A stretch of DNA of 64,000 nt from Diplosphaera chodatii (Eukaryota > Chlorophyta > Trebouxiophyceae > Prasiolales > Stichococcaceae): NCBI GenBank assembly GCA_032358165.1, contig JAALGY010000008.1, positions 992,001 to 1,056,000 of the forward strand, in the 5' to 3' direction. How positions within the stretch are numbered: position 1 is the stretch's first letter; the number at the start of each line of letters is the position of its first letter. The notes under the pieces are model-generated. The model was not told the DNA's origin, searched no databases, and was given only the letters and a program-made list of their open reading frames with translations. Below are positions 31,649 to 43,741 of the stretch, piece after piece. The position numbers and the translations under genes were made by a program.

Positions 31649-34600
31649 TCAGCTCATTAGCTCTGCCAAGCTGGGCTCTTCTACAGCACCTGCTGGCAGC
31701 GTATGCAGCCAGCTGCGTTGTGACATCAGCTGAAGCAGGTGAGCAAACAGCGGTATGCTAGCCACTGTGCTGGCGCTCCCAACGAGCACCTACACAAGTA
31801 GACACAGCCACGATCACGATACAGCAATGTGATCAGAGAGTAGGCTGCCTCTTGCTGTTTGATTGTAGACCTTGCTAGCAGCACGGTGCTTGAGCAGCAT
31901 CAAGCATCACTCGCAATATGTGTCACACTGGTGCACCAGCTTTGCGCGCGCCCGTGTGACCGCCACATTGACCCGACGCCAGTCCGCCAGCAGGCGACCT
32001 GCTTCTCTGCTCGGGTTAGAGCGGACCAGCGACACCAGCACGCACTCCTTGTCACGACCCTGCGCAGCTTCAGCATGTTGGTTGCAAGGCACAAATCAGG
32101 TGACATGGTGTCAACACCTTCGGTTTGTGCATGGCGATGCCGCGGCGCACCTGGTATTTGTCGATGGTGAGGGCTTCCATGCCCAGCATGCCACGTTTCT
32201 GAGCCAGCTTTGCCAGAGCTGACACCTGATAACCACAGCAAACGTTGCTATGGCCACATTTGAAGTGTACCAGCATGTCTGCGGCAGCAAGCTCAGGTGC
32301 CTACACATTCGTAGCACACCTGGGCACGGTAGGGCGAGATTGCACCAATGTCTGCTGGTGGCAAGCCTGCAGCCGCCAGCGCTGTAGCTATGTGCACCAG
32401 CAGCGCTGCTTCTCCACCGTTGCTGACCTGCACGATGAAACACGATGGATGGTGAATTGTCGCCTCAAGGTCACAATCACCGTGAGGCCTGGCAAGCCTC
32501 GCAATAAAACTCCGTTGCGTGTCTCACCGTCTCCGCTGCGGTGGTTTCAGCCATCTGTGGGCAGGCGTCGGTGTCCAGAAACACGGCACGATGCTTCGGA
32601 TCCACCACCTGGTCCGGCAGTTGCGCTGTCAGCAGATGAATGACAGCCAGAGTGGCATCGCAAGTGCTTGCGTTGAAGCCTGGTCAATCCCACCATCGTC
32701 CTGGCGCACCTTCTGCAGCCATGGTGGTAGGGCTGCGGTGGCCAGCTGCGGGAGGTGCAGTGCGCGAGATGCCACAGCCAAGCTGCCAGACGCCAGCGCG
32801 CCATTGTACACCAGCGCATTCGGGATCGCCATGATGTCGTCGGACATGCGGTACTGTGCTCGCAGCGTAACCACTGCCTGCCGTCCAGAAATGTCATCAA
32901 GAGGTCAGAGTTGTCCGCCTGTATTGGGACCATTGTTTTTCACCTGCTCAATGGACGTGCAGGGCTCAGGAAGGCTGCCACTGGCATTTCTTGGTTGTCA
33001 TGCCATGACTCTCCATGTTGACCTGAGGGTGGGCCTCGCACAAGATGCGGAAGAGTGAGCGCCCCAGCCCGCCTGCCTCTGCCGCAGGGTTTGCCACCAG
33101 CGGCGGCAGCTGATAGTGATCCCCCACCTGCAATGTATGGACGACGGTCTTGGTCCAGCTTCCAACGAGCCTCCAGCCTGCTCACCGTGCTGCCACATGC
33201 TGGGCGACCACCTACGGAACTGGTAGCCATGGAGCTAGAGCCTTCGATGTGAAGGGGCTTATGAGACATGCATCATACATTCTGCTTCCTGAAATTCGAT
33301 GCGCACCAGAACGAATGCGCGGGCTTTGAGCAGCGGCGCGATGGTGGAAGGCAGCGTCATCTGGCCAGCTTCATCCACAATGACCACATCAAAGACATGC
33401 CGCAGCAGCAGCGGCGAGTTCATGCCCAGCGCAGTCGCGCCCACCTGCAGCCACGTTGAGACGTCCACATAACTTCTGATGCAAGCATCTCCATGGTTAC
33501 TGCGAGAGCGGGGAGGAGGGCCCAGACAATAAATGCGCACCACCCCGGCGCAGCGGGCGAGGCTGCGCAGCTTGGCCACGGACGTGTCGGGCCACAGGCG
33601 GCCGCCGGGCAGGCAGTCATGCAGTGACGGATGCACCGAGTCTATGCGCCCCAGCCGCAGCACGGGCAGATGTTCGGCTCGCAGCCGCAGCAGGATGTTG
33701 TCCACCGCGCTGTGCACCCATGAGGTTCGCTTCAGAACATGACCCGAAGCACCATTCTGTAGTGTTGAAGCCATAGTGCCAAGTGTCTGTACTTGTGGTT
33801 CATACACAAGCGTGGTCACCAAATACATCACCACACGCTTGAGCACCTGTTGGTGTACGATGTGACGAGTACAGTCCTCCTGGCGGCCAGCAGGCTGCGC
33901 ACTGCGGCACAGATGACAGCCGTCTTGCCAGTGCCAGGCATGCCCAGCACGAGAGCGTAGTCCTGCGCGGTCAGTATCCTGCAAGCAGGCACTCCGCAGT
34001 ATCAGCCTGGTTGCACTCCTGCCCATGTTCATGCCAGTGGCCTGATGCGCCAGGAGCATGGCTTATCAGGTGCGAGGCGGGCGCACCTGCGCACTGCAGT
34101 CTTCTGACCATCGTTCAGGCTGTCCTCCACCACGATGCCCTGCTCAGCGGTAGCCGCGGGAGCACTAGGGACTGCATTGCCTGCCGCACAATGCGGTAGC
34201 TGGCTTGATAGGGTACCGGCTGCCTGGTGCGCCTGAACCGCAGCTCCGTTGCAGGCTGCCGGCGCACATGCACGCATGTCTGGGAGCTGACGTGCCGGGG
34301 CGGCCGGCAGTGGCGCCAGGGGCCTGCGGCCTATGGCTTTGCTGCCCGTGAAGCTCTGCACCGGGCCGCTGCTGCCCTGCTGTGGGTCACTGCGGGTCTG
34401 TGCGTGCTGCTGCTGCTGCGCCTGCTGGGCTGCCTGTGGCTCGTCTTCCAGATCCTCATCCTCGAGCTCGCACGCTTGACTTGCGCCGGTGCCGTCCCGG
34501 GCGCAGCTTGCAATGCGCGGCGGCGCCAGGCCCACGATCAGCGACGACAGGCGCTTTGCCCTCAGCTTCTGCGGGCAGCGAAACAGCCGTGTCGACGTTC

Positions 34601-37600
34601 AAGGTCTGTTGCGCAGCAGTTGAGCGAGCAGCGCGTTAAGCTGGAAGCATCGGGTCGGACACAAGGTGCTGAAGGAGCAATGCTGCAAAGCAACACTGCA
34701 AAGAGTCAACCGTATACAGCAACTGCTCGCACATTCCCGGCGAGCTCGACCAGCGCGGCGCGCAAGCGTGGAAAGACAGATGCCACATCATCTCGATCCA
34801 CACGCCACCGCACGCCTGGCCCAGTCAGCCCACCGCCAGCGGAAGCGGTTGCCTTCAGCGCCTGTACCGCAGGTGCAGCAAAGTGGTGCGCAGAGTGGCT
34901 TCATTCGGACCAGCAGTCGAGGAGCATCATAACTCCACAGCCTTTCTGTAGCGCTGTGCAGTGTCTCAATTCGGCTGGCACCTGTGCCGGAGGGTTGGCG
35001 ATGGACGCCCGCAGCCGCCTCTGCACTGACAGCTTGATGTGGCTCGCATTGCAGGCGATCACCAAGGCTCTTGCGACGCCCGGCTGTGGCCGCCGCCCAG
35101 GCAGTGCCTCCAGGCTGAGTACCACCAGCTCACCCTCCCCAAAGCCTGCCTGGATCACTGCCTGCACATGTGACCATCCAGAACCAGTCCTTACATTGTC
35201 CTGTTCATGGCAACCAGGCCATTGTGTGTTAACTGACATATCTACCTGGGGCGATGAAACCCAGCAGCCCTGACGCTGACAAGTAATAATGACTCTTGAA
35301 CTGCTTGCATTCGGAGCACCCACATCTTGAGGACAGTGGGCCCTGTGCCCCGCGGAGCCGCCCACCTGCTGTGTCGACTGAGTCCCTGCCTGCATGGAGC
35401 GCGCCCGCAGGACCGAAGCGCTGGCAAAGGTGTACTCGAAGCTGCCCGGCTGCTTGCCGGCCGCCTCGCCGGTGAGCACCAGGTCAGCCACACACCCGCC
35501 ACGCGATTGGCGCTGCTCGCCTGCAGGGACGCCGGGCACCCACCTCAGTGCTTGCATAAACCACTAAGCAAGGGGTCTCCATGTCCATGCTGCGGGGGCC
35601 TCGCGCTCCAGCAGGCCAGCGCTGCCATGTCACAGAGGGCATACAAGATATCACACTGTCAGATCGAGGACACCAGTCGGCACCCGTCTGGCGCCAGATG
35701 TCTGCGCGGCGGTGGGACGAGCCACCCTCCTCCAGGTCTAGCAGCCGGTGCCAGTGCACGAAGAAGCTGGCGTCCGCGGCGCCCAGGTGCCCCGCCTGCA
35801 GCGCGAACGCCGGCCCCATGCCCGCCGTCTGCTCCGTGCCCCCCTCCAGCGCCTGCTGGCGCACATGAACCCTTGGCGCCGGATGGTGGTACAGCTGGGG
35901 CAGGCCCCTGGCGCACCAACCCAGCCCACATCTTCCAACAACACACCCTTGACGCTGCTGAGCACGGCCTCAAGCACATGCAGTATGCGTATGAATGGCG
36001 AGGCCACCGTTGCTGACACTGGCATTCTGTGGCCGTGGTCACCTTGTGGGCAATGGAGCACGTGTTCAGAGCAAAGCAGCGCCCGCAGCCACGTGGGCTC
36101 GGGTCCCGCAGCATTGGCGGCAGCGTGCCGCGTGCAAGGTGCGCTGCCAGGCCATTGCGCTGCATCATCAGCGATGCCACGTCCCCGGGCACCATCGCGA
36201 CAGCCTCGGGCTCCTGCCACCATGCATGTGGCATGTTTTAGATATGCGCACATCTCACCACCCCCGAACAGGAAGAGGGACTTGCGACGCAATCTGACTT
36301 GGTTGGCATCTGACGAGGCAGCCTCTGCCATGTCCGCAGGTGCACCACTCACCGACTTGTCCATGTACCACAGCAGGCCCAGGTCGGGTGAGACTCCGTA
36401 GCGCTCTCGCAACAGCAGCAGGTACAGCGACACCTGCGCAAGTCGGTTGATACGTCCCAACACCAAAGCCGAACAGCCTTGCCAGGCTTGTTGACCGGCA
36501 GCGCACATTGCACTTGGTCTGATATGCTGCACAGCTGTGCAGCACCGACCTGAGCACGATGGCTGTGATGCGCTTTGCCCGTTTTGAACTCGAATGGCAC
36601 CAGAGCCTGATGCACTGGTGGCGGGTTCGGTTGCTGCTGACCGTGAAGCCAGGTCTGCATGGGCCCCTGCTGTGGCTGCGCTGACATCCCAACACGGAGC
36701 GAGGCATCTACGTTGCCCTTCAGCCCAAGGCGTGGCGCCCATACCGACTCTTCGATGTCTAACACTTCCTGCAGTTGAGGGGCAATGCAAAGTTCAGCGA
36801 CTCTGTTGCGTCTGGAGCTTCGTGTTTTTGAGGCATGCCTCAGCTGGCCGGGTCCTCTGCTAACCTGAACGCAGAGTGCTCTGGTGGCTGAGCCATCGAA
36901 ACCAGGCCCAGCAGTAGATGCTGGCGCTTGCGGCTGCTGCTGCATGTAGGCCTGCAGCCACGCTGCCAGCTTGGGTGCCGCGGCCTGCAGCTTGTCCGAG
37001 ATGCGAGCCTCGTCCACGCCAGCCTGCGATGGTTGCATCTGAGCATTGCTCGGCTGCTTGTGATCCAGCTATGCGAGGTCAACATCCTGAGCAACCACTG
37101 TATCAAGTTCCGCAGCTAGGACGCACCTCGAGGAGCTTTTGTGGGGCAGCAGCTGCCAACACTGCTGCACGTGTGATCAGCGCTTCCTCTGTGCGTAGCC
37201 CCTCAGCAAGGGCCGCCTGCATGCACATGTTCAAGACGTGCAGGATCTGTTCATACAGCGCATCACAAGTGGCAGTCAATGTGGTCAATGCTTGCAGGAG
37301 CTGCGACCAAACAGCACCTGCGCAGGTGCACTCTCAGCACGCACCTGCAGCAGCTCGTGCAGCAGGGTGCCCGACACCGCCGCCTCGTTGGTGGTGCCGC
37401 CCCCGAAGCGCTCCTCCAGCACAGCCTTTCGGGGACAGCCCAGCGCGCCAGCAACCCTGGTGCCTGCAGGGGTCGGCAGACAGGTGCCATGTCTGCAACA
37501 TGTCCAAAGCCAGGCATTTTGTACAACGCTGGCAACAGTTGTGCCACCTACCAGAAAGAAGGATGTCGGGGTACAAGACCAGCAGACCCTGCTGGTGGCT

Positions 37601-40600
37601 GAGGTGTGCATGTTCAGCGCCGTCGTCCCCTGGGAACACCTGGCCGAATACAGGCCAACACACGTCAACTCACTTTCTGACGACTATGAGGGGCCACTTG
37701 GGCAGCGGGTGAATGGTGACTGCTGAGCAACGTTGAGGGTGACCCTGCCAAGACCGCGCCTTTGCTATCAGGTGCACGGGATCGCCAGGCTCAGCTGGCG
37801 TCTGTGCCCACACATCATGGAGATGCACCAGTACCTCGTTACCCTGCATCATACAAGAGTCGATCCTGACAGCAGGGTCTCAGGCCAGCTTGATGCATTC
37901 TGGCATAAATGGTCAGCAGAACACACTTGTATTCCTGAGCAACAGCAATTACACTTGTATGCAATGCAGGTTTTGAGCATTACACTCGCTGACAACAGTT
38001 GTCCGCTGGCATACCGTCTCTTCATTGAGCAGCCGCAGCACTGTCTCCTCTGGCCCATGTTCGACCTCCAAGACCGTGTGCAGCAGGTGGTCTTGAGGCG
38101 GCTGGGGCTCACTCAGGCTGCAGAACAACCCACGAATGTAGAGTCGTAGGTTGACTTGCATGTCAGCAACAGCTTGAACAGCCCTGTGCACTGCCGCCCC
38201 AATATAACATGAACGTACCCTTCGGTGCAAGCCGTGTCGATCGCAGCAGCTGCGGCATCCATCTTGGCTTGCAGGGCCTGCACCACATGCAGACGGGTTC
38301 GTTGAGCTGGTCTGGCGCAAAGGACACGTCTGACGGAGCACTGTCCATTACGATCATGGTGGCTGCGGAAGACTGCGGCCGCGAGTTGAATCAGCTGCAA
38401 CGTGTGTCAGGGCACCTTGCGCTCCAGGGCTTCCACCTCAGCCAACAGCGCATCGTCGTCATCGCTGTCCGAGAACAGACCACCGGTGCCTGCCCACTTT
38501 GATGCAGCCTGCTCCTGGCCCGGCTGGCTGCTGGCTCTTGCAGCAGGCTGTTCAGCTGCAGCATTGGCGCCTGGATCAGCGGCGGCACGGTGCTCATGCG
38601 ATATTGGCGGTGGAGCGCCAGCACCTGGCACCTGCTGCGGTCCGGGTGCTTGCAGCTGCCTCGGGTGCTGCGCAGCCAGCGCGTCTGGTCCTGCAGTGCT
38701 GCACGTGAGCCGAGGATCAAGTCCCCCTGCAGCTGCTGCTGCTGACGGCTGCGCCGCTGCCTGCCGCAGAGGACGAGGTGCATTGGACACAGCCGGAACA
38801 GCAGCGGTGGTGGGTGGACTGGTGAGTGGCCCTGATGCTGCTGTTTGGCGTACTGCGGCTGCAGCTTCCAGCTGTGCCAGCAGAGCCTCTTCTGCCTCGC
38901 TGGCAATGGGCGTGCTTGGGGAGAACACACCCAGATTGCTGCCGGACACGGGCAGTTGGGCTGATGTGGCGGCACCACGAGGCGTCTGTTCCTGCTGGGG
39001 CTGGGCGTTTGCTGCAGCAGTTGTGTCAATGGGTTCTGCTCCGGTAGTAGGCGACTGGCATCTGCGTTGTTTTGCAGCATCTGTACCAGCTGGTGCGGGC
39101 TCTGTGCTTTGCTGCATGCCCGGCGTCTTGTGCACTTGCCACACTGGCGGCGGCGCCTGCTGTGCGGCCTCGTGCGCTGCGCCTCTCTGGCTGGGCGGCT
39201 GGGCGAAGACAGTGTCCTCTGCAAGCGGCTGCAACTGACCGCCCGCAGGCTGAGTGCAGACCTTGGCTGGTCCCACCTTAGCAGCACCTCCGAGGCCGTT
39301 CTCCTACAGCAACATTCGAGGCTGTTGTGGAGTGGCGACTGGACAGGGCCAGCCCAGGTTCCTTGTCTTTAGGCGCGTAGTTGCACGTCGACACTACAGA
39401 GCAACAGGATTGCACCTTGTCAGGTGACGTGTCAGGCTGGGGCGCGCTGCTGGACCCGGCGACCTGGTCCAGCAGGTCCAGCAGCGCCCGGCGCCTGCGG
39501 CCTGCCACCTTGGCACCGCCCGCACGCGCGGCGCCCTGCAGCAGGGGCGACCAGCGTGTGCAAGGTCCGACAGAGGACTTCCACCATCACGACCATGTCG
39601 TCAGCATGTGCAACGACACAGCTGTTCACTGTGAACGACACGCAGTGTGCTGTGACTGGCATCGTGCCTGCGCTGGTGTTCTGGTGCTGCGGCCAAACAC
39701 GCCGCTGATGCGACGCCGGCTGGTGGCTGGTGCGGGCGATGCGCCACTGATGCTCCCGATGCTGGCTCTGTGACGCTTTCTGCCTGTCACTGCATCGCCG
39801 CTGATGTAGCTCCTGCTGCTGAATCCAGGTGAGGTCGACACCCTCACTGCTCCGGACGGCGTTCTGCAATGTGGTGAAGGCGGAGCCGATGACACACGTT
39901 CACAGACGCCCAGGGCTCTTTGATGCAGCATGACCAGGCCCTCTGCACAAGGATTGGTGCACCACCTCTACTTCGGCTGGGCGCACCTGGCCGGCAAGCC
40001 TTGCAACGACAGCAGGTGCTGCAGCTCGGCGGCGTATCCATTCGCTGCGGTGGGCACCACGTCCGCCTGGCTGCGCTGCACAGCATCGATGAGCCGCCTG
40101 CGTGCCGCAGCATCCTGTTCCTGAGCCAAGGTTGCGGGCTGCTGGTGCGGTGCGGCGCCGCCCGAGCTACAGGCCGCCCCAACATTGCCCACTCCTCTGT
40201 CAGGTGCGCAGTGCACGGGCAGCCCGCCCAGGCGTGACGCCTGCTGCAGCGTGCGGCAACCCTCGGCCATTGGCGATGTCGCCCAGGTGATGTACATGGC
40301 TTCGTCTTGGCTCGCCATAACCTGCAGTGGGATCTCTCATGACATAAATCTGTGTGATAATTGCAACCATGCTCCCTGCACCACATTTATCGCTCTGCCA
40401 TTCTTTCCATCCCAGAGCATCTTCTGTGCAGCATCCTACCTCATCAGCAGCGGCAACATGTGGTGGCACCGAGCTGAGCAAGGCCCCAGGCTTATCCATT
40501 GCAGAGCCGGTCCTGAGGCCGGGTGCACAAGGGGCATCTGCGGCGTGCTCCAGCCGAGGGGCTGCCGCAGGCAGGGCCGGCGGCACTGCTGGGCGGGGTG

Positions 40601-41279
40601 CAGCAGGAGCGGCGCCCGCCTCGGCGCCACCCCGCCCAGCACACCTGTCAGCCGCTGCAACCTGCGCTCCTGCTGGCCGCTGATCGGCTGCACAACCAAC
40701 AGGTGGCAGGTGACAAATACATGACGGAGTGGTCACTGTCTGTTCCAATGTAAATCAGTAATCACATGATTGGCGTCATAACCACAGATTTTGACAACTT
40801 ACCACAGCCAAAGCTGCAGCAGATGCGTACCTCTGGCGGGCTGGCAGTCTAGGGGGGCATGCGTGGGGGCCAGAGGCGCCGCATGTCGCACTGTTCTGAC
40901 CTGCCAGGCGGAAAGATAACTTGTGCCACAAAGCGCAGCTATGCCATCCAACAGTTGGACGCATAAGTTGGAGCGGAGTACAGTCATCAGAAGCCCACAC
41001 ACCTGAGCCGCAGTGTTGGCCTTTGCGCCGGCCCTCTTCTTGTCGAAGAAGCTGGTGATGGGGTTGCGTGAAGCGAGCGCCTCTTTCAAACGGAGTTTCT
41101 GCTGTGTGAGGAGGCACACACCAAGATGAGCACAAGGCTTTCAACACAGCGGCTAAGCAATGAGATGGGTTTCATAGTATACGAATATGAGACATGTGCT
41201 GTGCTCAGCAACGAGCTGTCCTCTGGTCAACGTGTGGAACATGGTCGCATTGCGAAAATGCACTGCTTACCTTTCCCAT
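31649..41279 (-). CDS. DNA2: DNA2 replication helicase/nuclease, large multi-exon gene
   Basis: DNA2 cuts and unwinds 5' flaps in Okazaki-fragment maturation and resects broken ends. From N to C: tiny exon MGK (41271-41279), then [14 protein letters not shown] (about 41040), [11 protein letters not shown] (40300) matching the plant N-terminal motif, and [11 protein letters not shown] (39470). Next come [20 protein letters not shown] (37800), YPDILLSG, and the first iron-sulfur cysteine in [11 protein letters not shown] (37430). The nuclease has LKGNVDAS (36710) and FEFKTGK (36585). The other iron-sulfur cysteines are in [10 protein letters not shown] (36070). The SF1 helicase has GMPGTGKT (33940), SYTNSAVDN, VDEAGQM (33380), GDHYQLPPL (33110), TIDKYQ/GRDKE (32160) and [14 protein letters not shown] (31960). 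The last exon (31649-31789) ends LAELMS at a TGA. Catalytic and metal residues look intact. Exon borders between 38.1 and 40.7 kb are the least sure. Confidence 0.92.
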
Positions 41280-42008
41280 CGTATCAGCTGCCGGGGGCCT
41301 GACGCACACACCGGCACAGAAGCATTGCCAAAAGCTGACGCCTCATGTGCGTGCCGGCAGAGTGTATGCGAATCCGAGAATCGCTACGGTATTTCAAATC
41401 ATCTCAGCCGGATGTGTTCCCCCAGCGGCCTACCAGGCGTGGTCTGCCTCAGCTCGCGACGCAGTGGCGCAGGCCTTCAACTTTATGTTCAAGTTGCTGA
41501 ACCCTTGCCCCTGACTCGCGCGCATCTCGAGGGGTTGCATTCTGGTGTTTCAGCGGGATGATCGCTGATGAGATGCAGCAGCGAAGTCGCAAGTGCACCT
41601 CACCTTGGAAGTCACACATGCACACATGCACAACAAGTACGCCCAGCGTCTCAAATGCAGAAGGATGCCTTTCTGCAGCAATTCAGCAAGCAATGCGTGT
41701 GACTGGTGATGGTCCCCCGGCAAGATTTCAACGCAACATGCAGCAGGCCGCACCGCGCAGCATGCATTTCGAGCTTCGAACCAGGGGAGTGAACATGCTC
41801 CGACAACCCGCCCTCGCTAGGCCCCCGGCCTCCGCCGATGGCCTGCAACGCCGTTAATTTGAGACGTGCACTGGAGGCTGCTGCTCGTGTTGGACTGACA
41901 TCGAGCTGCAGGTCGCTGCCCTGGACCAAGCGGGCTGCTGGAGGTTTTCCAGGGCGGGGCCCACCCGCCCTTGTAACCCCCCGACACCGTAATTGGGCGG
42001 TGGGCCAC
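41280..42008. promoter_or_regulatory. Bidirectional promoter region between DNA2 and CENH3
   Basis: The two start codons (41279 minus, 42009 plus) are 729 bp apart with no other gene between them, so the region must contain both promoters. It includes a GC-rich block near the CENH3 start (GGGCGGGGCCCACCCGCCC). I see no convincing E2F consensus. Shared S-phase control is an inference from the functions of the two genes. Confidence 0.5.
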
Positions 42009-43408
42009 ATGGCTCGCACGAAGCAGCAGCCGGTGAGCGGATTCGCGATCGTCGCGACTGGCACCTGTCTGTGATCGAGTGTCCGCCCTGGAGGCACGCC
42101 ACGGGTGACGCATGACGCTCACCTGACTATTTCGAACTGTCTCCTGTGCCGCACGAGACAGCGTAGATCTTGGCCAGCAAAGCGTCACGTCGGAGTGCTG
42201 CTGACGATACTGTTACCAAGTCGGTGTTGGCTCTGCTGCGCTGTCTACTGCATGAGTTTCGCCTGTGAAGGCAGATGGATCACACCATCACTTCTGACAC
42301 GTGAGAGTCAGGACTCACTCGAGGCCCCTGCGACTTTGCTGTCAGCGTAAACGTCGGGGAGACAGTTCCCGGACGTGTAACTGGTGCCCCAAGGCTCTTT
42401 GCTGTTGCACCAACAGATCATTGCTGGCTGGCGGCGGCGCGCTGCCACTGCAACTGTAGTGGGTTGGCAGAATACAGAATGCCGCCTGCTGCCACTGCTG
42501 ACACGAGCTCCCGGCCTGGAATGCACCGCAGGCTCCAAAGGGGAGGCCGGTGCCGCGCACGCCGGTCAGGTCTGCAGCAGCAGCGCCGCGGTCGCCTGCG
42601 CAACGAGGGGGCACAGCAACCGCACGCAAAACGCCGACCACAGCCCGCAGGGGCAAGAAGCAGATTCCAGCCACAGGCACAGGCAAGCAAGACGCGGGCA
42701 CCTACTGCATAGCTCTCTTTATGCACACAACTGCTGAGCAGATCTCCCACATCCCATGCACGTCAAGCTGACGAATCTTCGGTGGCAGGGGGCGTGAAGA
42801 AGCCACACCGATACCGGCCAGGCACAGTGGCGCTGCGGGAGATCAGGAAATACCAGCGGTCCACAGAGCTCCTCATCAGGAAGATGCCATTTGCGCGGCT
42901 GGTGCGGGAGATTACCAATGTGTTTGCGCCGGAGCCTTTCCGCTGGACAGCCGAGGGCCTGCTGGCGCTGCAGGAGGTGCACACTGACAGTGTTGTGCTG
43001 AGCAGAAGTCATGTTGCTGTTGACTTGCTCGCTTGCTTGATTGGTGCAAGGGATGAACACTGTTCGGCACCTGGCTGGTGCCGAAGTACTCTGTGGCATG
43101 CTGACACACCTACCCTGTCTGAGTGCAGTCCACAGAAGACTTCATGGTGCACCTGCTGGAGGACTGCAATCTCTGCGCCATCCACGCCAAGCGTGTCACC
43201 ATCAGTGCGTCAACTGTTGCCATTCCTGACCTGACATTTGACATGTGTGCATACCAGGCAGTCCAGTCGGCAGGTGACGCTGACAGTGGTCATCATGGCC
43301 AATGTCAGACGACCTGATCGGTGCTACTTTTCCTCGTGTGCAGTGCCGAAGGACCTGCAGCTCGCGAGGCGGATTCGGGGGCCAATCTTTGGCGTGTCAT
43401 CCAACTGA
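42009..43408 (+). CDS. CENH3: CENH3 centromeric histone H3 variant, five exons, 174 aa
   Basis: CENH3 replaces H3 in centromeric nucleosomes and seeds the kinetochore. Exons 42009-42032, 42532-42682, 42768-42976, 43129-43204 and 43344-43408 join in frame. The N-tail starts MARTKQQP and carries [15 protein letters not shown] and [14 protein letters not shown]. The fold begins [24 protein letters not shown]3-specific marks are one extra residue in loop 1 compared with H3, the [12 protein letters not shown] helix, [11 protein letters not shown], and the tail [15 protein letters not shown]3's FKTDLRFQ is absent. Intron 2 is GC-AG (donor GCAAGC at 42683): no GT donor fits, and unspliced reading meets a TGA at 42769-42771. 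It diverges from DNA2. Confidence 0.95.
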
Positions 43409-43741
43409 CTGACGGTCAATCTGTTGTTGCAGCAACATTGGTTTCGGGGTTTTGTCTGGTTTGACTGGCGCGTGACAATCTATGAACAAAGTCAACGTGA
43501 CACGATACACTTTACCGAACACAGACTAGCATCTGAATTTTGCTTCCAGCAAGTCGTCCTCAATGGTTTGGCGACAACTGTCCGGCGATGTGCACAAACA
43601 GTCAGAGACACCCGATAAACGCTTGCTCCCCAAAACATTGAGACAGCTACACCGTTGTGCACCAGCTGAGTGATAAACAACGTACTGATACATGGAAACC
43701 TGGCAGGCTTCGCAAGCTGGGAAGGCATGGCAACCCACCGC
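43409..43741. other. Short convergent intergenic region
   Basis: It lies between the CENH3 stop (plus) and the tentative end of the MFS gene (minus), so it probably holds both 3' UTRs. No repeat or RNA gene is seen. Confidence 0.5.

Noticed and set aside
39968..40318. A separate small gene beginning [16 protein letters not shown]
   Set aside because: ITWATSP matches a conserved stretch of plant DNA2 N-termini, and the segment begins just after a good acceptor. It is treated as a DNA2 exon.
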